A stretch of DNA of 49,098 nt, taken from positions 1 to 49,098 of the forward strand of contig JAGVQJ010000111.1 of NCBI GenBank assembly GCA_020051775.1, given 5' to 3'. The notes below the pieces were generated by a model. The model saw only the letters and a list, made by a program, of their open reading frames with translations. It did no database searches and had not been told where the DNA came from. Below, in pieces: positions 7,883 to 15,389 of this stretch (position 1 is its first letter; every line of letters begins with the position of its first letter). A program made the position numbers and the translations under genes. Source of the stretch: Calditrichota bacterium (GTDB lineage: Bacteria > Electryoneota > B3-LCP).

Positions 7883-8647
7883 TTAAACCTCCCCCTCAGG
7901 GTGAAGTTCCCGATTCAGAAGCATCTCGTGAGCAGATTCCAATTCCGCAACCGTATTGATCCCCATGACTTCCGTAAAATCGCCTTGAAATGCTCCAACT
8001 TTACAACCTGAAGCGACCAAAAGACGCACAACATCGGTCAGGTAATACTCCTTCTGGTCATTATCGGTATTAAGCTTCGGCAAGGCTTCCTGCAAGGCGC
8101 TCATATTAAATACGTAAATGCCGCTGTTGATTTCGGTGATGCGGCGAGTTTCGGCATCCGCATCACGCTCTTCTATGATAGCGGCCAGGGTATCTTGCGG
8201 CCGGCGCACGATGCGGCCGTAGCCGGAGGGATTAGCGGCAATCGCCGTCATAACTGTGGCGGCAGCAGTCGAGGCGAAATGATGATCAATCAAATGGTTC
8301 AAGGTTGTAGATCTAATCAGAGGCACATCCCCGGATAACACCAAGACTGAACCATCAGTATCCTCTATTTCGGATATTGCGCACATGACGGCATGCCCTG
8401 TCCCCAATTGTGGTTCCTGTATGGTGAAACGGACGCCGGATTGGCTCAGCTCACATTTAACTTGTTCCTTCTGATGACCCACCACGACTACAATGGGGCT
8501 GGCTTTAAGTTTTTTGGCTGTATCAATCACGTAATGGATCATGGCTCGAGCGCCCAGCGGATGGAGGACTTTGGCCAGATCGGACTTCATGCGCGTCCCT
8601 TTGCCGGCCGCCATGATAATGAGGGCAAGTTTTTTCTGGGAATTCAT
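7883..8647 (-). CDS. GlmU-type uridylyltransferase (N-terminal NTP-transferase domain only)
   Basis: 254-residue nucleotidyltransferase. The GlmU-like glycine loop IIMAAGKGTRMKSDLAKVLHP is followed by QLGTGHAV, LVLSGDVPLI, GYGRIVR, EINSGIYVF and QKEYYLTDVV, all typical of N-acetylglucosamine-1-phosphate uridylyltransferase. Standard GlmU is about 450 residues with a left-handed beta-helix acetyltransferase half, absent here, so glucosamine-1-phosphate acetylation must be done elsewhere. The start at 8647 is supported by GGAG 4 bases upstream and by a TGATG overlap with the panC stop. The downstream stop is not followed by any remnant of the missing domain. Confidence 0.88.
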   Translation of the reverse strand: MNSQKKLALIIMAAGKGTRMKSDLAKVLHPLGARAMIHYVIDTAKKLKASPIVVVVGHQKEQVKCELSQSGVRFTIQEPQLGTGHAVMCAISEIEDTDGSVLVLSGDVPLIRSTTLNHLIDHHFASTAAATVMTAIAANPSGYGRIVRRPQDTLAAIIEERDADAETRRITEINSGIYVFNMSALQEALPKLNTDNDQKEYYLTDVVRLLVASGCKVGAFQGDFTEVMGINTVAELESAHEMLLNRELHPEGEV

Positions 8648-9492
8648 CAAGCTCCAATAATGACATTATCTATCAGTCTGGTACTACCTACCCAAACGGC
8701 ACCGGCCAGGACTGCCGGGCCGGTTATTTTCTGGAGCGTGCGTAAATCGTTCGCATCCACGACCTCCAGGTAATCTACACTGACACCCGGGATGGTTTTA
8801 GCCATCTTCTTCATTTCCTGCTTGATCTTTCCGGCGTCATTTTCACCGGCGAGGCACAACTGCTGGCCCTTGATCAAAGTGTTATATAGAATTGGGGCGC
8901 GTCCCCTCTCCTCCGGCGATAGATAGCTATTACGGGAACTCATGGCTAATCCATCAGCTTCGCGAACGGTGGGACAAACCAGAATTTGTACGTCGAAGTT
9001 CAAATCCTCAGCCATGCGGCGGATCAACAGGGTTTGCTGGTAATCCTTTTGACCGAATGCAGCCACATCGCAGCGGGTGAGATGAAATAGCTTGGCGACA
9101 ATGGTGGTAACCCCTCGGAAGTGAGTGGGTCGAGTCCGCCCACAAAGGACATTTCCCAATCCTTCCACAATCACGAAAGTGCGAAAACCATCAGAGTACA
9201 TCTCTTTGGAGTCGGGATAAAATATCGCATGTGCGCCGTGATCTGCCACCAGTTTCTCATCACGCTCAAAATTGCGCGGATAGCGATCCAGATCTTCTCC
9301 GGGTGCGAACTGAGTGGGGTTGACAAAGATGGACACGATCAACCGGTCACAATTCGGTTTGGTATGGTCAATTAGAGACAAGTGGCCATCATGTAGATAA
9401 CCCATCGTTGGGACCAGTCCGATAGTCTGTCCCTGATGTTGCCAGTCGTGTATAAAGGTTCGGAGTTCAGGAACGGTGCGAAGAATAATCAT
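8647..9492 (-). CDS. panC: Pantothenate synthetase
   Basis: ATP-dependent condensation of pantoate with beta-alanine, the last step of pantothenate synthesis. The 281-residue length is normal. LVPTMGYLHDGHLSLID (HxGH at His34/His37), VNPTQFAPGEDLDRYPR, GQKDYQQ and LAMSSRNSYLS (KMSKS-equivalent loop) are present. It lies 2 bp after panB and overlaps the downstream uridylyltransferase by one base, so the genes form one transcription unit. No panE, panD or coaX is seen. Confidence 0.96.
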   Translation of the reverse strand: MIILRTVPELRTFIHDWQHQGQTIGLVPTMGYLHDGHLSLIDHTKPNCDRLIVSIFVNPTQFAPGEDLDRYPRNFERDEKLVADHGAHAIFYPDSKEMYSDGFRTFVIVEGLGNVLCGRTRPTHFRGVTTIVAKLFHLTRCDVAAFGQKDYQQTLLIRRMAEDLNFDVQILVCPTVREADGLAMSSRNSYLSPEERGRAPILYNTLIKGQQLCLAGENDAGKIKQEMKKMAKTIPGVSVDYLEVVDANDLRTLQKITGPAVLAGAVWVGSTRLIDNVIIGA

Positions 9493-9494
9493 GT

Positions 9495-10307
9495 TTATTT
9501 CTCGTAACTTTCATCCGCTGACGGGAATGACCCATTCTTCACGTCGCGGATGTACTCTTTGACCGCTCCGCCAACCTCTTCGGCCAGGCGACGGTATTTA
9601 CGGACGAATCTCAGATTGAACTGTTCATATAAGCCTAACATATCATAATTCACCAACACCTGTCCATCGCATTCCGGACCTGAACCAATGCCGATAGTAG
9701 GAATCGTGATTGACCGCGTAACTTCCGCAGCCAGTGGCGAGGGAATTTTTTCTAACACTATGGCAAAAGCTCCGGCGTCTTGCAGAGCTTTCGCATCGTC
9801 CAATAGCGCCTTGGCTTCGGACTTTTCCCGGGCGCGTACTTCCCAGCCGCCGAATTTGTTGATAGATTGCGGCGTCAAACCCAGGTGACCCATTACCGGG
9901 ATACCCACATCCACGAGACGCTTTACGGCTTCTATAATGGGACGTCCGCCTTCCAACTTAACGGCCTCGGCACCGGCCTCTGCTAAAAAGCGACCGGCGT
10001 TGGCCACTGCCTGTTCAGGTGTTATCTGAAACGACAGGAAGGGCATGTCCGCCACCAATAATGCTCTCTGAACGCCTCTGGAGACGCATTGAACGTGGTA
10101 GAGCATCTGTTCCATCGTCGCTGTCAGCGTTGAACTGCCTCCGGCTACGACCATCGCCGCGGAATCCCCCACCAGGATAATGTCTACTCCAGCCTGGTCT
10201 TCCAAGCGGGCAAATAAAGCGTCGTAAGCCGTCAAAACGGCGATCTTTTCGCCGCGTTTTTTCATATCCTGCAAGCAAACGGTGGTTACTTTCTTCACCT
10301 TGATCAC
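9495..10307 (-). CDS. panB: 3-methyl-2-oxobutanoate hydroxymethyltransferase
   Basis: Transfers a hydroxymethyl group from methylene-tetrahydrofolate to ketoisovalerate to make ketopantoate. The 270-residue length is normal. AVLTAYDALFARLEDQAGVDIILVGDS, AVKLEGG, GHLGLTPQSINKFGG and ITIPTIGIGSGPECDGQVLV are family signatures. The start is GTG at 10307, overlapping the mnmA stop by four bases (GTGA). panB-panC order is standard; folate supply genes (folE, folP) are in a different operon of this window. Confidence 0.96.
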   Translation of the reverse strand: MIKVKKVTTVCLQDMKKRGEKIAVLTAYDALFARLEDQAGVDIILVGDSAAMVVAGGSSTLTATMEQMLYHVQCVSRGVQRALLVADMPFLSFQITPEQAVANAGRFLAEAGAEAVKLEGGRPIIEAVKRLVDVGIPVMGHLGLTPQSINKFGGWEVRAREKSEAKALLDDAKALQDAGAFAIVLEKIPSPLAAEVTRSITIPTIGIGSGPECDGQVLVNYDMLGLYEQFNLRFVRKYRRLAEEVGGAVKEYIRDVKNGSFPSADESYEK

Positions 10308-11428
10308 TCCGAGGATTTACGAATGACTTCTACGATCCTTCCGCCGCCAATCACACGGTCGCCCTGATAGAAGACCGCTGACTGGCCAGGGGCTATGGCT
10401 TCGGCAGGAGAATCCAGCGCAATGATACACCCATTTTTTTCGGGAATGATCCGTCCAGCAACGGCCGGAGACCGATAGCGAATTTGGATTTGGGCGTGCA
10501 TTGATTCAACTGGCGCTTCAATCAACCAGTTGACCTGATCAGTGCGGAAGGTACTCTCGAGCAATTTTTCCTTCGATCCAATCACCACGCGATTATTTTC
10601 AGGTTCCACGCGCAATACATAGCGCGGTTCTGGAAATCCACCTCCCAGGTTTTTGCGCTGGCCAACAGTATAGAACGGGTATCCAGCATGCTCACCTGCT
10701 GATTTAAGTCCATACGCGTTCTCTTCAATCATTTCGCCATATTCAAGGCCAGTAAACTGGTCAGGGGCGCGATTTTTCAGGAAATCGGCATAGTGACCTT
10801 CTGGGATGAAGCAAATCTCCTGGCTCTCAGGCGTGTTAGCAGACTTCAAATTCAGCTCAGAGGCAATGCGGCGTACTTCGGTTTTGGTCAATCCACCCAA
10901 AGGGAATAGCGACTTTTTCAGTCGTTCCCGAGGAATTCCCCACAGAGCATACGATTGATCTTTAGCCGGATCAACTGCACGACGGAGTTGGACATCCTCA
11001 TCACCAACCAAAATCTGTGCATAGTGACCGGTAGCAATAAATTGGCATCCCAGAGCTTGGGCCTTCTCATATAAAATCCCCCACTTCAATATTGAATTAC
11101 AACGAACACAGGGATTGGGTGTTCTGCCAGCCAAGTATTCGTTCATGAAGTCGTGAATTACAAAGCGATCAAAATCAGCGGTTAAATCAAGCGCATAGTG
11201 CGGGATCCCAAGCGATTGACAAACAGCCTGAGCCCGGTAGATGGCTTCCAGACTACAACAACCTCGATGCGATGGCGGTAGGCAAGCAGATTCCGCGTCG
11301 AAGAGCTTCATGGTCAAGCCTACGGCCTGGAATCCCTGACGAACGAGAAGAGCAGCAGCGACCGAGCTGTCTACACCGCCGCTCATAGCCACGGCCACTG
11401 AGTTTGTAAATGCTGAAGACGGTTTCAC
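10304..11428 (-). CDS. mnmA: tRNA-specific 2-thiouridylase MnmA
   Basis: Installs the 2-thio group on U34 of tRNA-Lys, -Glu and -Gln. PP-loop [11 protein letters not shown] (about residues 14-24); nucleophile Cys107 in GRTPNPCVRCN; second catalytic Cys206 in SQEICFIPEG; C-terminal RNA-binding barrel including YTVGQRKNLGG. 374 residues, normal. The start is a GTG at 11428. It sits 15 bp downstream of a cysteine desulfurase, the usual persulfide donor, so a dedicated sulfur relay is likely. Sequence features make the assignment secure. Confidence 0.96.
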   Translation of the reverse strand: MKPSSAFTNSVAVAMSGGVDSSVAAALLVRQGFQAVGLTMKLFDAESACLPPSHRGCCSLEAIYRAQAVCQSLGIPHYALDLTADFDRFVIHDFMNEYLAGRTPNPCVRCNSILKWGILYEKAQALGCQFIATGHYAQILVGDEDVQLRRAVDPAKDQSYALWGIPRERLKKSLFPLGGLTKTEVRRIASELNLKSANTPESQEICFIPEGHYADFLKNRAPDQFTGLEYGEMIEENAYGLKSAGEHAGYPFYTVGQRKNLGGGFPEPRYVLRVEPENNRVVIGSKEKLLESTFRTDQVNWLIEAPVESMHAQIQIRYRSPAVAGRIIPEKNGCIIALDSPAEAIAPGQSAVFYQGDRVIGGGRIVEVIRKSSE

Positions 11429-11443
11429 TTGGATCGTTTATAC

Positions 11444-12598
11444 TTAACCATTAAAAGCCATGGCTCTCAGATTCTCTACGATCTGTGGCACAATTTCCAG
11501 AGCGTAATCAACTGATTCATCGTCGTTCTCACGACCCAAAGAAAAACGTATGGATCCTTGCGCAATCTCCGGATTAATACCCATCGCTAAAAGCACGTGT
11601 GAAGCGTTGACTTGGCCCGAACTGCATGCGGAGCCGGTGGATGCGGCTATCCCCTTTAAATCCAGAGATAATAATAATGCCTCCCCTTCAATGCCTGCAA
11701 AGGAAATATTATTAATTCCCGGCAACCGCTCCGTGGGATGACCATTTAAATGAATATCAGGCAGTTTGGAATTTAGGCCGGTCCACAACCGCTCGCGAAG
11801 ATCGGTCAATCGCTGAGTTTCGGAATCCATTTTATCATGACAAATTTGTGCCGCTTGAGCAAAACCCGCTGCGCCAGGTAGATTTTCCGTACCGGTACGG
11901 AATTCGCGTTCCTGGTGCCCGCCAAATGTGCGTTTTTCCAGCTTCACACCACGTCGTACGTACAGCGCTCCAACACCCTTAGGACCGTATATTTTATGAG
12001 CCGATATTGAAATTAGATCAAGATTGGCGGCTTGCACATCCAGCGGTAATTTGCCAAAGGATTGAACCGCATCGCTGTGTAATAAAGCGCCTTTTTGTCG
12101 GCAGATCCGTCCAATTTCTCCTAGCGGATTGATCGTGCCGATCTCGTTATTTACGTGCATTATAGACACCAGCACGGTGCCGGGAGTAATGGCGCGAGAC
12201 ACCTCTTCGGGTTGAATCATACCATAAGCATCCGGGCTGATATAGGAGACCCGATAACCATTATTTTCCAAATATTTGGCCGCATCCAGGACGGCGTGAT
12301 GCTCTATCTTGCTCGTAACCAAATGATCTCCGCGATCGCGATTAGCCTTCATAATACCGAGCAAGGCGGTATTGTCGGCTTCTGTGCCACCGGAAGTGAA
12401 GAACAATTCAGCGGGATCGGCGTTGATTAGACGAGCGATTGTTTCCCTGGACTCTTCCAACAGGACGCGCGCCTCCCGGCCAAATCCATGCACACTGGAG
12501 GGATTGCCGTAGGTTTTATGCATGGCCTGCGCCATGGCTTGTACAACCCGTTCGTCAACACGAGTCGTGGCGCTATGATCAAAGTAGTATTTATTCAT
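11444..12598 (-). CDS. Cysteine desulfurase (NifS/IscS family)
   Basis: PLP enzyme that removes sulfur from cysteine as an enzyme-bound persulfide. 384 residues. YYFDHSATTRVDERV at the N-terminus, FTSGGTEADNTALLG, PLP lysine Lys202 in SAHKIYGPKGVGALY, FRTGTENLPGAAG, and active-site Cys325 in STGSACSSGQV on the group-I type mobile loop. Direct linkage to mnmA indicates a role in tRNA thiolation; it may also serve iron-sulfur assembly because no iscU/sufU is seen in the window. Short intergenic gap to rdgB (11 bp). Confidence 0.93.
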   Translation of the reverse strand: MNKYYFDHSATTRVDERVVQAMAQAMHKTYGNPSSVHGFGREARVLLEESRETIARLINADPAELFFTSGGTEADNTALLGIMKANRDRGDHLVTSKIEHHAVLDAAKYLENNGYRVSYISPDAYGMIQPEEVSRAITPGTVLVSIMHVNNEIGTINPLGEIGRICRQKGALLHSDAVQSFGKLPLDVQAANLDLISISAHKIYGPKGVGALYVRRGVKLEKRTFGGHQEREFRTGTENLPGAAGFAQAAQICHDKMDSETQRLTDLRERLWTGLNSKLPDIHLNGHPTERLPGINNISFAGIEGEALLLSLDLKGIAASTGSACSSGQVNASHVLLAMGINPEIAQGSIRFSLGRENDDESVDYALEIVPQIVENLRAMAFNG

Positions 12599-12609
12599 GG
12601 ATTTAAGAA

Positions 12610-13206
12610 CTAACCATTTGTGTTTCGAGCGCGTAGATGCTCAATCCAACGATCCAAGGCGCGCCCCCGGTGGGAAATTCGATTTTTCTCTTTCAGGGTC
12701 ATCTGTGCCATTGTTTTCCCCGCTTCCTTGGAATAGAAGACAGGATCGTAACCAAAACCATTTTCTCCTGAGCGTTCCGTGGTAATCGTGCCCTCGATGA
12801 CGCCCTCGAAGAAACGCGTTCGACCATTGAGAACATAAGCCAGCACGCACCGGAAGCGCGCCTGCCTGCGATTCTCTGGGATACGCTCCATTTCGCGCAG
12901 CAGTTTGGCGCAATTGGAAGCATACGTCGCTACCGGCCCATCATAACGCGATGAATAAACTCCGGGCGCGCCTTGAAGAGCCTCCACTTCCAGTCCGGTG
13001 TCGTCTGCCAGTGTCGGCAGGCCGGTCAACTGATGGAGGGTTATGGCCTTCTTCTCGGCGTTTGCTTCCAGAGTATCGCCGTCTTCCTCGACTTCAGGGA
13101 GGCTGGGGAAATCGTCTGGCGTCAGCACTTCGATGCCTAAAGGTACAACCTTGCCGCGTACCTCGCGCAATTTATCTTTATTCCGGGAGGCCAGAAGTAT
13201 TTTCAT
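12610..13206 (-). CDS. rdgB: XTP/dITP diphosphatase (RdgB/HAM1 family)
   Basis: House-cleaning pyrophosphatase that removes deaminated purine nucleotides. N-terminal ILLASRNKDKLREV, PEVEEDGDTLEANAEKKA, LADDTGLEVEALQGAPGVYSSRYDG, GFGYDPVFY and the C-terminal ISHRGRALD are the family signature series. Starting at ATG 13206 gives 198 residues, the usual length; an upstream in-frame start at 13269 would run into the preceding EutN gene and adds non-homologous residues. It follows the EutN pair by 7 bp. Confidence 0.95.
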   Translation of the reverse strand: MKILLASRNKDKLREVRGKVVPLGIEVLTPDDFPSLPEVEEDGDTLEANAEKKAITLHQLTGLPTLADDTGLEVEALQGAPGVYSSRYDGPVATYASNCAKLLREMERIPENRRQARFRCVLAYVLNGRTRFFEGVIEGTITTERSGENGFGYDPVFYSKEAGKTMAQMTLKEKNRISHRGRALDRWIEHLRARNTNG

Positions 13207-13213
13207 AATTATC

Positions 13214-13495
13214 TTATTCCGGGTTCCCCGGAACCTGAATTCTATCCACAATTCCCACAATAGCGGCATCCACTGGGGTCAATAGTGGCTCGGGAAACAT
13301 CAACGAAGCTTCACGGGAAGTCACATAGAAGACAATCTCACCCTGCCCGGCGCCTACGGTATCTACAGCAGAGAGGGGATTGCCCATCAGTTTGCCCTGT
13401 TCCGTCAAGGGTTGGATGAGCTGGAGCTTGGTGCGTTCCAGGTGGGAATCCTTCACCGTCGCCCAGATAGTGCCGATGACCTTCGCGAGGTTCAT
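13214..13495 (-). CDS. EutN/CcmL-family microcompartment vertex protein (copy 1)
   Basis: 93-residue protein of the pentameric shell-vertex family (Pfam EutN_CcmL). AKVIGTIWATVKD at the N-terminus, LSAVDTVGAGQGEIVFYVTS in the middle and TPVDAAIVGIVDRIQV at the end match the family pattern. The usual GSSAR segment after the mid-loop is replaced by SREASLMFPEP, so it is divergent from copy 2. The start at 13495 overlaps the stop of copy 2 as ATGA. An inverted repeat GGGAG/CTCCC (13496-13511) lies right before the ATG and could make its translation depend on ribosomes finishing copy 2. No BMC-domain hexamer gene is in the window. Confidence 0.9.
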   Translation of the reverse strand: MNLAKVIGTIWATVKDSHLERTKLQLIQPLTEQGKLMGNPLSAVDTVGAGQGEIVFYVTSREASLMFPEPLLTPVDAAIVGIVDRIQVPGNPE

Positions 13496-13791
13496 GGGAG
13501 GTTTGTCTCCCACTCTTCAATGGGGATTTCCACGTCCAGCTTGTCCACAATAGCCATGATCACTGCATCCACGGGCTTGTCCTTGGTCAGCCAAGTCAGC
13601 CGCGCCGATGATCCTTGCGCCAGGAGTACGATCTCGCCCGGCCCGGCGCCCACGCTGTCTACCGCCACCAGGAAGGAATTCAGCGGTTTATAATCCAGAT
13701 CCACAGCCCGGACGATCTGGAATTTCATCCCTTCCAGCATTTCATCCTTACGCGTGGCCCAGACGGTGCCGATGACACGACCTAAAAGCAT
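13492..13791 (-). CDS. EutN/CcmL-family microcompartment vertex protein (copy 2)
   Basis: 99-residue homolog with the full family pattern: GRVIGTVWATRKDEMLEGMKF at the N-terminus, AVDSVGAGPGEIVLLAQGSSAR in the middle and KPVDAVIMAIVDKLDVE near the end. It is expected to form pentamers capping the vertices of a bacterial microcompartment shell. The short tail (IPIEEWETNLP) is unusual. The start codon is close behind the deoB stop: TGAGGAATCC links the two, the stop overlapping the Shine-Dalgarno sequence. This is the better match of the two copies. Its partners (BMC-H shell proteins, signature aldehyde enzymes) must be elsewhere or missing. Confidence 0.92.
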   Translation of the reverse strand: MLLGRVIGTVWATRKDEMLEGMKFQIVRAVDLDYKPLNSFLVAVDSVGAGPGEIVLLAQGSSARLTWLTKDKPVDAVIMAIVDKLDVEIPIEEWETNLP

Positions 13792-13798
13792 GGATTCC

Positions 13799-14971
13799 TC
13801 ATTTCGCTTGAATCTCCTCCCAGAAACTCCTCCCCACCCCTGTCCCCTTTACCCTGAAATACTCTGCGATGGTGGCCGCCAGATCTGCGAAGGTGTCTCT
13901 TGTTCCCAGGTTTATATCGCCACTAATCTTTTGACCATAAACCAGTAGCGGTACATATTCTCGAGAATGATCGGTCGAAGGTGTGGTTGGATCGCAACCG
14001 TGATCGGCGGTGATGGCCAAAACATCATCCGGTCGTAGCGCCTCCAGGATTTGCGGCAGAACCTGATCAACCTCGAGCAGACCGCCATAGTATCCGGTCA
14101 TGTCGTTGCGGTGACCCCAGAGCATATCAAAATCCACCAAGTTAGTGAAAATTAACCCGGCGGGTTCGCTCTGAATTGCCTTCAAGGTCTCCTCTAACCC
14201 ATTCCGGTTGGACCCCGTGTGCACAGCGTCACTCAAACCTCGTGCGGCGAACAGGTCTTCGATCTTGCCGATTCCCAGTGTCGGGATGCTATTGCGCTTC
14301 AGAATGTCCAGCAATGTGTCATGGGGGGCTTCTAAGGAAAAATCCCTCCGATTAACGGTGCGTTTGAAATTACCCGCTTGTCCGATAAATGGCCGCGCGA
14401 TGATGCGCCCAACTGCATCCGAGCCGGACATGATCCGGCGAGCGATTAGACAAATGTGGTAAAGCTCCGGTAACGGTATAATCTCTTCGTGCGCGGCGAT
14501 TTGCAGAACGGAATCAGCCGAAGTGTACAGGATGGGTGATCCGGTACGAACATGCTCTGATCCCAAGCGCTCAATGATCTCCGTGCCGGAAGCAGGCGCA
14601 TTGCCAAGATAATCAAGGCCGGTTTCCAGCCTTAATCTGGAAATGATTCTGTCCGGGAAGCCCTGAGGATAGGTTGGCTGCGCTTGCGGAGCGATATACC
14701 CCATCAACTCCCAATGGCCGGTGACACTGTCTTTTCCCGGTGCCAGTTCCGCCATTTTACCGAAAGCAGCCTGTGCCTGTACCGCATCGGAAAGCCCCTG
14801 GATTGGAGCAATTTTGCCCAACCCCAAGGCTTCAAGGTTGGGCAATGACATTCCTCCTAAGGCGGAGGCAAGATTCATGAGGGTGTTCGAGCCTTCATCG
14901 CCGTAACGATCGGCATCCGGTAAAGCGCCTATGCCGACACTGTCGAGAACCAGAACGACGAATCGCCCCAC
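13799..14971 (-). CDS. deoB: Phosphopentomutase
   Basis: Alkaline-phosphatase superfamily enzyme that interconverts (deoxy)ribose-1-phosphate and -5-phosphate in nucleoside catabolism. 390 residues. N-terminal VLVLDSVGIGALPDA (metal ligand Asp10), GSNTLMNLA with the phosphorylated threonine, GKDSVTGHWELMG, GIGKIEDLFAARG, NLVDFDMLWGHRND and ITADHGCDPTTPSTDHSREYVPLL are all diagnostic. The start is a GTG at 14971, 7 bp after the zinc-ribbon gene. It shares a transcription unit with the two vertex-protein genes. deoC, deoA, deoD and cdd are not visible. Confidence 0.96.
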   Translation of the reverse strand: MGRFVVLVLDSVGIGALPDADRYGDEGSNTLMNLASALGGMSLPNLEALGLGKIAPIQGLSDAVQAQAAFGKMAELAPGKDSVTGHWELMGYIAPQAQPTYPQGFPDRIISRLRLETGLDYLGNAPASGTEIIERLGSEHVRTGSPILYTSADSVLQIAAHEEIIPLPELYHICLIARRIMSGSDAVGRIIARPFIGQAGNFKRTVNRRDFSLEAPHDTLLDILKRNSIPTLGIGKIEDLFAARGLSDAVHTGSNRNGLEETLKAIQSEPAGLIFTNLVDFDMLWGHRNDMTGYYGGLLEVDQVLPQILEALRPDDVLAITADHGCDPTTPSTDHSREYVPLLVYGQKISGDINLGTRDTFADLAATIAEYFRVKGTGVGRSFWEEIQAK

Positions 14972-14978
14972 GAGTGGA

Positions 14979-15173
14979 TCACATGCCTTTCAGTTCTTCC
15001 TCGGTGCACTTGCAGACGCGAGCGACCCGGGTGCGATAGCGAAAAGCGCCGCTTTCCGTGGCAACAGGGGAAACGACCTTCATGTAGCTCAACGGTGTTC
15101 CGCAAACCGGGCATTTCTTAGCCTGCTTCTGAGCTTTGGCCACTTTATCGCTGAACGATTGTACTTTTGCCAT
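14979..15173 (-). CDS. Small zinc-ribbon protein of unknown function
   Basis: 64 residues. A basic, Lys/Gln/Ala-rich helix (MAKVQSFSDKVAKAQKQAKK) precedes CPVCG (Cys21, Cys24). A central stretch (GTPLSYMKVVSPVATESGAFRYRTR) is followed by CKC (Cys54, Cys56), giving four potential zinc ligands. The start is well supported: AAGGAG lies 5 bases before the ATG. It is the first gene of the deoB/EutN/rdgB/mnmA/panBC unit and sits behind a structured leader. The function is unknown: a nucleic-acid-binding regulator or a metal-site protein would both fit. Confidence 0.82.
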   Translation of the reverse strand: MAKVQSFSDKVAKAQKQAKKCPVCGTPLSYMKVVSPVATESGAFRYRTRVARVCKCTEEELKGM

Positions 15174-15296
15174 GATTTCTCCTTATTTCGTCATCCCCGC
15201 GTCAAAAAGGGACGCCCCTTTGGGGCGAAAGCGGGATTCGATTTCCCATTACAATGGTACTCCCAAGGATATCGCATCCCTGGGAATAACAAATCC
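15174..15296 (-). promoter_or_regulatory. Structured 5' leader with three hairpins, possible attenuator or REP-like element
   Basis: In the minus-strand transcript three hairpins occur in order. The first is a 10-bp stem with one G-U pair and a 5-nt loop (arms 15276-15285 and 15261-15270). The second is CCATT/AATGG (15246-15257). The third is CGCCCC-AAA-GGGGCG (15213-15227) followed by TCCCTTTTT, terminator-like, and nested inside an outer CCCGC/GCGGG pairing (15231-15235 with 15196-15200) that extends by A-U pairs. The start codon lies 23 bases downstream of the outer stem. No known riboswitch class was recognised. The outer sequence (ATCCCGC ... GCGGGGATGACG) also resembles dispersed REP-type palindromes. 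Confidence 0.5.
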
Positions 15297-15300
15297 ATAT

Positions 15301-15330
15301 ATAATATAACAATTCCAGCGCCAAAGTCAA
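15301..15330 (-). promoter_or_regulatory. Sigma-70 type promoter of the zinc-ribbon/deoB/EutN operon
   Basis: On the minus strand, TTGACT (15325-15330) is followed by TATATT (15303-15308, 16-base spacer) or TATTAT (15301-15306, 18-base spacer). It overlaps nothing but the tail of the terminator of the preceding unit. The predicted start is about 15296. Confidence 0.7.
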
Positions 15331-15369
15331 TAAAAAATCCGCCCAAACGTTCATCGGCTTGGGCGGATT
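15331..15369 (-). terminator. Strong intrinsic terminator after the anti-sigma gene
   Basis: Perfect 11-bp inverted repeat AATCCGCCCAA/TTGGGCGGATT (15359-15369 and 15336-15346 on the plus strand, 12-nt loop), followed on the minus strand by a TTTTTT-containing tail. It ends the 19-gene run that begins at tilS and is immediately followed by the promoter of the next unit. Confidence 0.9.
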
Positions 15370-15389
15370 CAATCAAGGGTACAAAGGGC

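Noticed and set aside
15182-15240. Mobile element remnant in the leader region
   Set aside because: There are palindromes but no transposase, target-site duplication or terminal repeats; a REP-like or attenuator structure explains it better.
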